From positions 62,001-126,000 of the forward strand of contig JAROAZ010000001.1 of assembly GCA_029432775.1 (NCBI GenBank): a stretch of DNA of 64,000 nt. The letters run 5' to 3'. Positions 8,975-17,199 of the stretch are shown here, piece after piece. The translations under genes were made by a program, and so were the position numbers. Origin of the DNA: Pontiellaceae bacterium B12227 (lineage in GTDB: Bacteria; Verrucomicrobiota; Kiritimatiellia; Kiritimatiellales; Pontiellaceae). Below the pieces are notes generated by a model. That model made no database searches, was not told the origin of the DNA, and saw nothing but the letters and a program-made list of their open reading frames with translations. Position 1 is the first letter of the stretch, and every line of letters begins with the position of its first letter.

Positions 8975-9373
8975 ATGTGGCTCAATTCAGCTATGGAACA
9001 ACCCCGCAACAGTAAAAGGAATCAGGACCGTTGGGATATCGATCGGGTTCGGTATAAATTGAACCAACCGCTTTCGCCCAAACGGGATGTCAAAAGCATG
9101 AATGATATTCTCAAAGATGTGGTGGGGGGGCTGGAGCAGCCGGTTCAGGAAAGTGTGCTCATTTTGCGCAAATCGTGGGCAAAGCTGGTCGGGGCACAAA
9201 TTGCCAAGCACAGCGAGCCGGGGTTTATTAAAGATTTTGCATTGTATATTTTCGTAGATCATCCCGGATGGATGCCGGAACTGGAGCGCCATAAAAGGGC
9301 GCTGCTTATCAAACTCCAGTCCGGCTATCGGGAAATGCGCATACGGCATATCCGTTTTCAGCTTAAGCACTAA
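8975..9373 (+). CDS. DUF721/DciA-like protein
   Basis: A small basic protein of ~132 residues with the DUF721 pattern: an N-terminal helix (MNDILKDVVGGLEQPV), a central W-x-x-x-VG (SWAKLVGAQIAKHS), then the segment FALYIFVDHPGWMPELERHKRALLIKL. DciA proteins load the replicative helicase DnaB in bacteria lacking DnaC/DnaI, so a replication role is plausible by family. ATGs at 8975 and 8993 are both possible and neither has a convincing ribosome site. It is transcribed away from the sensor kinase and convergent with phoH, whose stop is 4 bp beyond its own. The 176-bp upstream gap shows only a short palindrome (GTATGGTCATAC, 8922-8933). Confidence 0.75.
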   Translation: MWLNSAMEQPRNSKRNQDRWDIDRVRYKLNQPLSPKRDVKSMNDILKDVVGGLEQPVQESVLILRKSWAKLVGAQIAKHSEPGFIKDFALYIFVDHPGWMPELERHKRALLIKLQSGYREMRIRHIRFQLKH

Positions 9374-9376
9374 CGA

Positions 9377-10705
9377 TTAAAGCAGGGAGCCGGCAAGGTC
9401 GGCCAGTTCAGAGCGTTCCCCCTTCGTTAAGTTGACATGCGCATACAGTCGCTGTCCCATCATTTTCTCAATCAGATAGCTTAAGCCATTTGAATGGCTA
9501 TCCAGATAAGGGTGGTCGATCTGGAAAATATCGCCGGTGAAAACAATTTTAGTTCCTTCGCCGGCTCTCGTTATGATGGTTTTTATTTCGTGCGGTGTCA
9601 GGTTCTGTGCTTCATCGATGATAAAGAATGTGTTTACCAGACTCCTTCCCCTGATGTAGGAAAGCGGTTCAATAATCAGTTTTTTATCATCTACAAGTTT
9701 CGCGAACTGGCTACGCTTCGCATCGCCCTGCGCGTGTTCAATAACGGCTAGGTTATCAAACAGCGGCTTCATATAAGGATCCAGCTTGGACTGAATGTCG
9801 CCGGGCAGGAACCCGATATCCTTATTACTTAATGCCACGATGGGCCGCGCCATAAGGATTTGCCGGAAACTTTTTTTTCGCTTCAATGCTCCTGCCAGTG
9901 CAATCAACGTTTTGCCGGTGCCGGCTTTCCCGGTCAAGCTGACCAGGCGGACATTGTCGTTCAGAATGGCATCGAGCGCGTAGGTTTGTTCTGAGTTGCG
10001 AGGCGTGATTCCGAAGGCCGGAACTTTATCCACGTGTTTGATCAGATTGAGTTCATCATCATACACCGCCAGTGCTGATTTTCTTTCACCGCGAAGGATC
10101 AAATATTCATTGGGGTTCAGTGGCCGTTCGACATTGAGTTCCGTAGCGGCAAACTCATACGGAGGGGTGTACATCAGGTTGATCAGTTCAGGGTCTACAT
10201 TTTCCTCGATCCGGGTGCCGGTATAGAGCTGCTGGATGTCCGAAACATGGTCGTTTTTATAGTCCTGAGCCAGCAGTCCCACGGCTTTGGCTTTCATTCT
10301 CAGGTTCACATCTTTGGTTACCAGGCAAACGGTGTGCTCAACATGGTCCTTTGAAACCTGATACCCGATGTTCAGAATCCGATGGTCCGGCTTTTTCTTG
10401 TCGGAAAAGTTAGCCGCGATATCGTCATCAAAAGCTCGATCGAGTTTAATGCTGATCTTGCCTCGTCCGGTTCCGATTGGAACCCCGCCGTTAAACAACT
10501 TGTCTTCCGCAAGAGAATCGAGGGTCCGGGCGAATTCGCGGGCATGAAAGTTTAAGGAATCATTCCCTTTCTTAAAGTGATCCAGCTCTTCAAGAACGGT
10601 AATTGGTATGACGATATCGTGTTCGCCAAACTGGTGGATGCAGCTACTGTCGTGGAGGATTACGTTAGTATCGAGGACGAATATCTTCTTCTTTTGGGGC
10701 GTCAT
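9377..10705 (-). CDS. phoH: PIN-PhoH family ATPase/ribonuclease-like protein
   Basis: A PIN domain (~1-150, KKIFVLDTNVILHD with acidic active-site residues) is fused to a PhoH ATPase domain (Walker A SLTGKAGTGKTLIALAGAL, Walker B TFFIIDEAQNLTPHEIKTI). Its 442 residues match the PhoH2 architecture, where RNA helicase activity is coupled to PIN ribonuclease. The frame opens at 10864, but the ATG at 10705 is chosen because MTPQKKKIFVLDTN is the conserved N-terminus and an AGGT lies upstream. A promoter-like sequence sits ~110 bp upstream. Physiological RNA targets are not evident from context. Confidence 0.92.
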   Translation of the reverse strand: MTPQKKKIFVLDTNVILHDSSCIHQFGEHDIVIPITVLEELDHFKKGNDSLNFHAREFARTLDSLAEDKLFNGGVPIGTGRGKISIKLDRAFDDDIAANFSDKKKPDHRILNIGYQVSKDHVEHTVCLVTKDVNLRMKAKAVGLLAQDYKNDHVSDIQQLYTGTRIEENVDPELINLMYTPPYEFAATELNVERPLNPNEYLILRGERKSALAVYDDELNLIKHVDKVPAFGITPRNSEQTYALDAILNDNVRLVSLTGKAGTGKTLIALAGALKRKKSFRQILMARPIVALSNKDIGFLPGDIQSKLDPYMKPLFDNLAVIEHAQGDAKRSQFAKLVDDKKLIIEPLSYIRGRSLVNTFFIIDEAQNLTPHEIKTIITRAGEGTKIVFTGDIFQIDHPYLDSHSNGLSYLIEKMMGQRLYAHVNLTKGERSELADLAGSLL

Positions 10706-10816
10706 ATTTGCAGGTGACCTTTCACGGGTTATTGTTTTATTCACCAAGGACTCTAACTGCCAGTCTCCTTTCTCTCTTCCTTGGAAGTACATTGCATGCT
10801 CGTGGAATACGAAAAA

Positions 10817-10845
10817 ATTTTGCTGTACGAATTGGTACAAGTCAA
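10817..10845 (-). promoter_or_regulatory. Likely sigma-70 promoter of phoH
   Basis: On the minus strand TTGACT (10840-10845) and CAAAAT (10817-10822) are 17 bp apart. The spacer contains a TGTAC-N6-GTACA inverted repeat that could be an operator. The predicted leader to the ATG at 10705 is ~100 nt. Confidence 0.4.
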
Positions 10846-10899
10846 CGCGCAAATTGTGGGTCAAAGGGCGTGGTTATACAAGATGTTGTATATTAGCGG

Positions 10900-11274
10900 C
10901 TAGCGAGATGAGAAAATGGAAAATTTACTGATGCGCAGGCGATTTTCGGCCACCCATTGATACAGATGGTCGAAACCGGGTTTGAGCAGCGGCCATCTCG
11001 TCGGCGCAATAAGCCAGCCCAATCCAATCCGGGTATAGGCTGCACGGATTACGTCCATTGCCTGGAGAATTTGACCATCAGGGGTAATGCAATGGATTTC
11101 TTTTTCAAGCTGACCGAGCGGGACCGGAATTTCCAATGATTGGAAGTCATTTGAGCGAATGTCAGAAAAGGTCAGTTTTTTTTGGTGATCACGCCGTTGG
11201 AGAAAGTCTCTCTTTGCACAGCAAAGAGGGCAATTCCCATCATACAGAATCAAGAGATTATCGGCGTGTTTCAT
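10900..11274 (-). CDS. DCC-family thiol-disulfide oxidoreductase-like protein (DUF393)
   Basis: A 124-residue protein opening LLILYDGNCPLCCAKRDFL, the diagnostic D-G-x-C-x-x-C of the DUF393/DCC family, predicted to have a thioredoxin-like fold. The start is placed at the ATG at 11274 because the motif must sit near the N-terminus; the longer frame to 11352 adds unrelated sequence. A perfect dispersed palindrome (11131-11145) lies inside the gene and is translated as FQSLE. The redox role is family inference and no substrate is indicated. Confidence 0.82.
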   Translation of the reverse strand: MKHADNLLILYDGNCPLCCAKRDFLQRRDHQKKLTFSDIRSNDFQSLEIPVPLGQLEKEIHCITPDGQILQAMDVIRAAYTRIGLGWLIAPTRWPLLKPGFDHLYQWVAENRLRISKFSIFSSR

Positions 11275-11402
11275 TAGTAAAAAGTGATTTAAGTTGTAAA
11301 ATAAATAAAGGAAATAAGTGAATCGATAACTTGACAGCTTCTTGATAAGCATGTAAGCATATGCTATCCCGTTGGTTACACGGGATTCAAGGAGATTGTG
11401 AT

Positions 11403-12155
11403 ATGAGTGTGATGGCGATTGTTATTGCTTGCGGAAAAGAGGAAGAAATTGCACCAGGCACGGATGCGGCTTTTCTGCCGCTTGATAGCGGGCCTATTTT
11501 GTCACACTCACTCAAAACTCTGGAAAAGGCCTCCTGCATAGACAGTGTGGTGGTGGTGGTTGGAAAAGATCGCGTGGATTCCTGCATTCACGTCATTAAG
11601 CGTTTTGGGTGCACCAAGGTACGTGGTGTTGTTGTTGGCGGCGTGAATCGGCTCAGTTCATTGCGCACCGTTTTCAGTAAGATCCAGACAGATCCCTCAG
11701 TCGTTGTTATTCACGAAGCCTCGCGGCCTTTTCTATCCATTCCGGTGCTGACGGAGACCGTGAAATGTGCCAAGCGCTACGGATGCTCCATTGCAGCGCA
11801 CCGGATAACGGATGCAACCAAAATGGCTCCGAAAGGGATGCGTGTCGCGGATACACTGGACCGCAATGCTGTTTGGGCGGCACAGACACCGCAGGCTTTC
11901 AAAGCAAGTGTGATTAAAAAGATTATTGATACCAAAAACAAAGGCGTAAAAGTGATCGACGATGAATCGGAGTTTGTTTCTTCTTCGTCGGATACGCATA
12001 TGGTTGAGGCAGGTTATATTAACATTAAGATCAGAACCCGTGCGGACCTGGAAATTGCGGCGGCGTTAATGAACGCAAATTTGGTTGGTGATAATGCGGG
12101 GGGGCGCAGATCATCAATGCGAGATGTTCCAAAGGCACCCTCTAGATCGCTTTAG
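11403..12155 (+). CDS. IspD-like cytidylyltransferase with a degenerate nucleotide-binding loop
   Basis: The body follows IspD (MEP cytidylyltransferase, isoprenoid pathway): VVIHEASRPFLS for the usual HDAARP, ATKMAP, TLDRNAVWAAQTPQAF, DDESEFV and a C-terminal NIKIRTRADLEIA. The N-terminal loop, normally AAGxGxRM with PKQ following and holding two catalytic basic residues, reads IACGKEEEIAPGTDAAFLPL instead; the Arg and the Lys are absent. The start at ATG 11403 has AAGGAG 7 bp upstream. It may be catalytically dead, a sequestering paralogue or altered in specificity. Its last 4 bp overlap the stop of the convergent phosphoesterase gene. Confidence 0.75.
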   Translation: MSVMAIVIACGKEEEIAPGTDAAFLPLDSGPILSHSLKTLEKASCIDSVVVVVGKDRVDSCIHVIKRFGCTKVRGVVVGGVNRLSSLRTVFSKIQTDPSVVVIHEASRPFLSIPVLTETVKCAKRYGCSIAAHRITDATKMAPKGMRVADTLDRNAVWAAQTPQAFKASVIKKIIDTKNKGVKVIDDESEFVSSSSDTHMVEAGYINIKIRTRADLEIAAALMNANLVGDNAGGRRSSMRDVPKAPSRSL

Positions 12156-12874
12156 CGACCGTTTGCCAGGCGAAGGGCATTTCGGAAGGGAAGTCCAGCG
12201 GCCCGGATCTTTTTCTGTGTGGTCTCGATATCATAGTCCACTCTGCGCATGGTAACAGTCTGTTCGTCCAGATCGTAAATCACATAGGCCGATTTCGGGT
12301 TGCGGTCCCGGGGTTGACCAACGCTGCCTACATTAATCAGATATTGAAATCCGGAACGAATTTTCAATGTTTCATAAAAGCCTTTTTCGGTACTGGTTCC
12401 TTTAACAAAGGCCAGTGGTACGTGGGTATGACCGAAAAAGCAGACATTATTAAACTGGTTGCGAAAATTGGCTTCAGCTGCTTTCCGTTTGAAAATATAA
12501 TTCCATCGGTGCGGATTGCTTAGGGAGCTATGCACGATGGTAAAATTTTCAATATCAATAATGAGTGGCAGATGGCGTAAGTGTTTGCGTTCAAAAGCTG
12601 AGAGATGTTTGCGAGTCCAACGAATGCTTTTCTGGGCCATTGGTGTAAATAGTTCCATGGACTCATTGCAGGCCGCATAATAATCGTGATTTCCCTGCAC
12701 CGTTTTGCAGTTCAGATTACGGATCATTTGAAGACAGGCTTTCGGGTCGGCATTATAGCCAACCACATCGCCCGTGCAGGCATAGTGAGTAACACCCTGT
12801 TCCTCGGCATCTTTGAGCACTTCTTTGAGTGCTTCCAGATTCGCGTGGATATCTCCTAAAATTGCATACTTCAT
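12152..12874 (-). CDS. Calcineurin-like metallophosphoesterase
   Basis: Metal-binding motifs are complete and in order: MKYAILGDIHANLEAL (D-x-H), CTGDVVGYNADP (GD), VQGNHDYY (GNHD), then FFGHTHVPL (GHTH). The 240-residue length fits the compact YfcE/prpE-like branch acting on phosphodiesters or dinucleotides; the substrate cannot be read from sequence. The start codon overlaps the stop region of the upstream acylphosphatase at 12874, so the two are translationally linked, and both could handle acyl- or phospho-metabolites. The 3' end overlaps the IspD-like gene tail to tail. Confidence 0.88.
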   Translation of the reverse strand: MKYAILGDIHANLEALKEVLKDAEEQGVTHYACTGDVVGYNADPKACLQMIRNLNCKTVQGNHDYYAACNESMELFTPMAQKSIRWTRKHLSAFERKHLRHLPLIIDIENFTIVHSSLSNPHRWNYIFKRKAAEANFRNQFNNVCFFGHTHVPLAFVKGTSTEKGFYETLKIRSGFQYLINVGSVGQPRDRNPKSAYVIYDLDEQTVTMRRVDYDIETTQKKIRAAGLPFRNALRLANGR

Positions 12875-13164
12875 TAATGCTCTATTCTAAAACGGTTATA
12901 TCGGTTACTCACTGGCTTCCAACTAATCCGTTCATTCATAATATACCGTTTAAGCACGGAACTGCGTATTGTGTTTAAAAAAGCAACCAGATCAGTTCCC
13001 GATCCTTCTGCTATCAATTCAACGTCACCGTCCCATAGATTCCTGACACTCCCGGTCAGATTGAACGATGACGCCAACTCGCATACAGTGAACCGAAAGC
13101 CGACACCCTGAACCCGCCCCGAAAAAATAACATGCAGTTGCTTACCTTCTCCCGATGAGTTCAT
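12874..13164 (-). CDS. Acylphosphatase
   Basis: A 96-residue protein that hydrolyses acyl phosphates. The catalytic signature is present: GRVQGVGFRF supplies the phosphate-binding Arg, and GSVRNLWDGDVEL supplies the catalytic Asn and the usual NxxDG. It is the first gene of a two-gene minus-strand unit with the metallophosphoesterase. It diverges from the PQQ-propeller gene across 78 bp. Confidence 0.9.
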   Translation of the reverse strand: MNSSGEGKQLHVIFSGRVQGVGFRFTVCELASSFNLTGSVRNLWDGDVELIAEGSGTDLVAFLNTIRSSVLKRYIMNERISWKPVSNRYNRFRIEH

Positions 13165-13242
13165 TCACACCTTATATCTTATCCTATGCAAGTCGGCAAA
13201 GTTCCAATATGTGGAAAAAAGAGTTTCCGGAAAATACGTTTC

Positions 13243-14589
13243 ATGCAAAATCAGTCTATGTTGCTCATCCGTTTACTTATGCTGATATTCCCGCTGATGG
13301 TCTTTGCCGACTGGCCACAGTTCCTCGGGCCGAATCGCGATGGCAAGCAGCTGACGTCATCCAGCCTTTCCAGGTGTGCAGATCAGTTGCAGGTAATCTG
13401 GGAGAGTCCGCGAGGCGAGAGCTATAGCGCACCATCGACTGCTGAAGGGAAATTGATCCATTTCTATCGCGCCGGGAATATGGAACGGGTCGAATGTCTG
13501 GATGCCGAAACCGGGAGTCAGCTTTGGGTGAATACCTTTCGCACAACATATCGAGACCGGTTTCACTATCTCAACGGGCCGCGCTCAACTCCATGTATTA
13601 AAGATGACCGGGTTTATACGCTGGGAGCCCAGGGTATATTAAGTTGCCTTCAACTCGAAAGCGGGCAGGTACTCTGGAGGCGTAATCTCGTCGCAGACTA
13701 TGACATCACGACCGAGTTTTTTGGATTTGCCACATCGCCACTGATTGAAGGCGACTCGATAATCATTAATCTCGGGATGAAAAAAAGCATGGTGGCTTTT
13801 GATCTATTAACCGGAGATGACCAATGGATGGCCGGAGAACAATGGGGCCGCAGCTATGCCAGTCCAATGGCCGCAACAGTTTATGGAAAGCGGGTTTTGC
13901 TCGTTTTTGCCGGAGGAGAATCCAGTCCGCCGGTGGGAGGCTTGATTTGCGCAGACCCTGATACCGGAACAGTTCACGACCGGTTTGCATGGCGCAGCCC
14001 GCGGCATGCTTCCGTGAACGCTTCAACTCCCGTTGTGAGCAGTAACCGGGTGTTTATCTCATCATCCTATGACGTAGGCGGCGTTATGCTTGAGATTCAA
14101 CCCGACCTCAGTTTCAGGGAAGTCTATCGAACCAAAGCCTATTCCTCGCACTGGGCGACACCGATTCTGGTAGATGGTTACCTTTACGGATTCTCAAACA
14201 ACAAGCTGGTCTGCATGAACTGGGAGACCGGCGAACGCATATGGCGCATGGTTCCAAAGGTTGGAAATGCGGCGTTCCGGACTTTGGAAGCGCGAGGAGG
14301 CGGAGCAAACCGGTATCGTCCGCCGCCCGGACAGGATGGCTTCGGGATCGGTAATCTGACTTATGTCGATGACCGTTTTCTCTGTCTGGGCGAAAATGGA
14401 TTGCTCGCCTGGATGAAGCTGTCGCCGGAGGGGTGTGAAGTTATCTCATGGGCCCGTCTTTTTACCGCAGAACAAACGTGGACAGCTCCTGTGGTTTCCA
14501 ATGACCGGATCTTTATCTGCCAGAATCTTCCGGAGATTGGAAAAAAGGAGGCGCGGTTGATTTGTCTGGGGAAGCCGAATGCTGAATGA
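13243..14589 (+). CDS. Exported PQQ-like beta-propeller protein
   Basis: An N-terminal signal peptide (MLLIRLLMLIFPLMVFA) is followed directly by DWPQFLGPNRDG, a typical start of secreted PQQ/quinoprotein-like propellers in Planctomycetes and Verrucomicrobia. Repeated blades are seen: LDAETGSQLWV, ESGQVLWRRN, DPDTGTVHDRF, NWETGERIWRM. The start at ATG 13243 gives a proper signal sequence; the open frame reaches 13186. No catalytic PQQ-dehydrogenase motif was found, so a BamB-like scaffold or binding role is more likely than an enzyme. Two family palindromes (14252 and 14275) lie inside it, 23 bp apart. Confidence 0.82.
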   Translation: MQNQSMLLIRLLMLIFPLMVFADWPQFLGPNRDGKQLTSSSLSRCADQLQVIWESPRGESYSAPSTAEGKLIHFYRAGNMERVECLDAETGSQLWVNTFRTTYRDRFHYLNGPRSTPCIKDDRVYTLGAQGILSCLQLESGQVLWRRNLVADYDITTEFFGFATSPLIEGDSIIINLGMKKSMVAFDLLTGDDQWMAGEQWGRSYASPMAATVYGKRVLLVFAGGESSPPVGGLICADPDTGTVHDRFAWRSPRHASVNASTPVVSSNRVFISSSYDVGGVMLEIQPDLSFREVYRTKAYSSHWATPILVDGYLYGFSNNKLVCMNWETGERIWRMVPKVGNAAFRTLEARGGGANRYRPPPGQDGFGIGNLTYVDDRFLCLGENGLLAWMKLSPEGCEVISWARLFTAEQTWTAPVVSNDRIFICQNLPEIGKKEARLICLGKPNAE

Positions 14590-14598
14590 TGGTTTTCC

Positions 14599-15363
14599 TC
14601 AGGCCTTGGCTTCCGGACGTGTAAAGACCGGCTCGGCCGGAGATGAAAGTTCTGTATTATAGCTATATCCACCTTCGTTAAAGCCCTGTAGGTCGTCTGC
14701 GTGCTGCAGCCGATTTTCAATGATGTAACGGGCCATTGTGCCGCGCGCCTTTTTGGCGAAAAAGCTGATGATTTTATATTTCCCGTTTTTTTCGTCTTTA
14801 AAAACCGGTGAGACGATTTCCTTGTCGAGCGCCCGTTTGTCGATGGCTTTAAAGTACTCGTTGGAAGCCAGGTTAATCAGCACATCGCCCTTTGTGCTGT
14901 TCAGTTCTTCGGTAACCGTCGCTTTCCAGAATTCATAAAGGTTCTTCGCACCGCGGGTTTCCAGCGGGCGGCCCATTTCCAGTCGGTAGGGCTGGATCAG
15001 GTCCATTGGCTTCAGCAAGCCGTACAGTCCGGACAGAATACGCAGATGGTTCTGGGCAAAAGTGAGGTCCCGTTTCTTAAGCGTTACCGCGTCCAGTCCG
15101 TCGTAGACATCACCGGTGAAGGCCAGAACGGCCTGTTTAGCGTTATCCAGCGTGAAGGGCGGTTTCCACTCTTTAAAACGTTGGCGGTTCAGTTCTGCCA
15201 GTTTCTCGCTGATGTCCATAAACTCCATCAGTTCTGTCTTCGAAAACTTCCGGGCTTTGGAAATCAGTTTCTGAGAGCGGTCCAGAAAAACGGCCTGTGT
15301 GAAGTCTGCATTCTTTGCCGGCTCCATGTTCATACTTTTTGACGGGGAGAGAGTTATGATCAT
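14599..15363 (-). CDS. yaaA: Peroxide stress protein YaaA (DUF328/UPF0246)
   Basis: Opens MIITLSPSKSMN, the conserved YaaA start, and keeps KARKFSKTELMEFMDIS, TFAQNHLRILSGLYGLLKPMDLIQPYRLEMG and IISFFAKKARGTMARYI. At 254 residues it is family length. E. coli YaaA lowers intracellular iron and limits oxidative DNA damage, and the family binds DNA. The ATG at 15363 has AAAGGA upstream; the longer frame to 15477 is not needed. It is convergent with the PQQ gene, with 9 bp between the stops. Confidence 0.92.
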   Translation of the reverse strand: MIITLSPSKSMNMEPAKNADFTQAVFLDRSQKLISKARKFSKTELMEFMDISEKLAELNRQRFKEWKPPFTLDNAKQAVLAFTGDVYDGLDAVTLKKRDLTFAQNHLRILSGLYGLLKPMDLIQPYRLEMGRPLETRGAKNLYEFWKATVTEELNSTKGDVLINLASNEYFKAIDKRALDKEIVSPVFKDEKNGKYKIISFFAKKARGTMARYIIENRLQHADDLQGFNEGGYSYNTELSSPAEPVFTRPEAKA

Positions 15364-15459
15364 ACAATTCCTTTCGTGAATAATTGGCCAAACCCTAACG
15401 TTTCCGGTTGCTGAAATCAAAAGCTTCCCGCTATTCAATAAAAGGTGTATAAAAAATTC

Positions 15460-16344
15460 ATGAATACGACATTGCATGACTTGAAGTACATATTTCCTCT
15501 ATCGATATGTATCTTGCTCACTGGGTGCATCTCGATGCCGGACCCCGAGTTGATTTCATCTTCCGGATCCAATGATGACCACGTATCAATGCGTGAAGAA
15601 GCATTAATGGAGTTGTCGAAAGCTGAGAGCGAAGAAGCCGTCTTTCAATCCATCGAATCGCTTGAAGCCTTGCTGCTATCTGATGCCGAGGACTTTGACG
15701 TGCTGGTTCGGTTGAGTAATTTATATATTTTCAAAGGCGCGACCTTAGAGAAAAAAGTAAGGAGCAAAAGGGCCGCATTTGTTCAGGCGCTTTATTATTG
15801 TGAAGCCGCCATGATGACATCGCCTGCGTTCCGTCAGAAAATCGAATCAGGGGCTGAAATATGGGAGGCGGCATCCGTTTTAGACGAGCCCTTTGTGCCT
15901 GCCATGAGCTTTTGGGCAACCGCGCTTTTTTATCAGTTTGATGAGTGCATGAATAAACTGTTCAAGCCGTTTAACCTTCGTTGGATTCAGCGGGCCGAAG
16001 AAGTTTTAAGCAACGCCTATCAACTGGATCCTGATTGGGGCGGCGGGCAACTGCATTTCACCTATGGAATCTACTACCTGATGCCGAAGATCGCGGGAGG
16101 CGATCTTGACAAATCGAAAGATTATTTTCAGAAAGCAATTGAGGCGGGCCCGCAGTGGATGCTGAACCGATGGGGTCGGGCTCGATACCTCTATGCCGTT
16201 ACCGGGAATAAAGACGGGCAGTTGGAGGATTTCGCATGGGTGCTTGCTCAGGACCCGTATCAGTTGGAGGGACCTGTTTTTTGGAACCTGTACTGTCAGG
16301 AAGATGCAAAGCATTGGATCGAAAAATATAAATCGGCTCAGTAA
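15460..16344 (+). CDS. TRAP transporter TatT-like lipoprotein
   Basis: A lipoprotein signal (FPLSICILLTGC, lipobox LTGC) leads into a helical ~270-residue protein. The segment YLMPKIAGGDLDKSKDYFQKAIEAGP, with later YLYAVTGNKDGQLEDFAWVL, resembles the TatT component of TRAP-associated systems, which forms TPR-like trimers next to substrate-binding proteins. No TRAP permease or binding protein is adjacent, so a transport role is unsupported by context. The ATG at 15460 is chosen, with AAAGG 14 nt upstream; a GTG at 15445 is the alternative. Its 3' end overlaps the convergent esterase gene by 7 bp. Confidence 0.72.
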   Translation: MNTTLHDLKYIFPLSICILLTGCISMPDPELISSSGSNDDHVSMREEALMELSKAESEEAVFQSIESLEALLLSDAEDFDVLVRLSNLYIFKGATLEKKVRSKRAAFVQALYYCEAAMMTSPAFRQKIESGAEIWEAASVLDEPFVPAMSFWATALFYQFDECMNKLFKPFNLRWIQRAEEVLSNAYQLDPDWGGGQLHFTYGIYYLMPKIAGGDLDKSKDYFQKAIEAGPQWMLNRWGRARYLYAVTGNKDGQLEDFAWVLAQDPYQLEGPVFWNLYCQEDAKHWIEKYKSAQ

Positions 16345-17195
16345 TCGCTTAGGCAATCCCAGATGATTTCCGCGGCATTATACTTCTTCATATGTTGCGG
16401 AGTTTCCGCCCGATTGGAGAAAAACGGTCCGGGCCAGTCGTGCCCCCAGTTATCCAGCAGGATGAGCTCAACAGCTTCCGGTTGTTGATTATTTGTTTTC
16501 CAGAAATCCATTGCATCCTGAGTCGATGCATATAGCCGTCCGTTTTTCCTCGCCGGACTCTCGCCGCCATTCACCGGGATGATTGGATCAGCGTTTCCGT
16601 GCATGATCAATACGGGCAGCGGGGCGGATGGGATTTCCGGTTCCCATGTGCGCGGTTTGCCCTCCTCCCAACTGTTAATGGCTCCGGATACTACGGCGAG
16701 TGCTGCCAGTTTTCCGGTTTGTTCTTCTGCAAAGCGGTACGCCATCATACCTCCATTGGAATAGCCGACGAGGTAGATCCTTTCCGGGTCTATCGGGAAA
16801 TGCTCCATGGCATCCTGCATAACCATCGCGATAAAGCCGACATCGTCAACGTCATCCCGGACCGCTTTTCCGCAACAGTGTCCGGCATTCCAGTGCTGTA
16901 GTTTTCCGAACAGTCCGATGCCATTGGGGTATGCCACATAGAACTCTTTTTCATCGGCGACTTTGCTGAAGCCGCTTTGCTGTTCCATCTGTCCAGCGGT
17001 GCTGAAAGCCCCATGAAGAACAACAACTAAGGGATATTTTTTATGTTCTGAAACGCGGGGGGTATGCAGAAGATAGGTTCTGGAGAGTCCCTTGAATTTT
17101 GCAGCCGTTTTTCGTTTATGCGTGCCGCTGGTATGTGTGCTACTTTGACAGGCACACAATACAGCCGCGAATAAAACAACAAGCAGATTTTTCAT
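16338..17195 (-). CDS. Esterase lipoprotein (PHB depolymerase/feruloyl esterase-like alpha/beta hydrolase)
   Basis: A lipoprotein signal (LLVVLFAAVLCAC) precedes an alpha/beta hydrolase: oxyanion segment PLVVVLHGAFSTAG, nucleophile Ser in GYSNGGMMAYRFA, Asp in MHGNADPIIP and His in WGHDWPG. The layout is that of the LpqC/CE1-like esterases, which include poly(3-hydroxybutyrate) depolymerases and feruloyl or acetyl xylan esterases. A polysaccharide-deacylating role would suit a sugar-degrading PVC bacterium but is inference. The stop lies 4 bp beyond the end of metX on the same strand, so co-transcription with the met genes is possible. Confidence 0.83.
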   Translation of the reverse strand: MKNLLVVLFAAVLCACQSSTHTSGTHKRKTAAKFKGLSRTYLLHTPRVSEHKKYPLVVVLHGAFSTAGQMEQQSGFSKVADEKEFYVAYPNGIGLFGKLQHWNAGHCCGKAVRDDVDDVGFIAMVMQDAMEHFPIDPERIYLVGYSNGGMMAYRFAEEQTGKLAALAVVSGAINSWEEGKPRTWEPEIPSAPLPVLIMHGNADPIIPVNGGESPARKNGRLYASTQDAMDFWKTNNQQPEAVELILLDNWGHDWPGPFFSNRAETPQHMKKYNAAEIIWDCLSDY

Positions 17196-17199
17196 GCCG

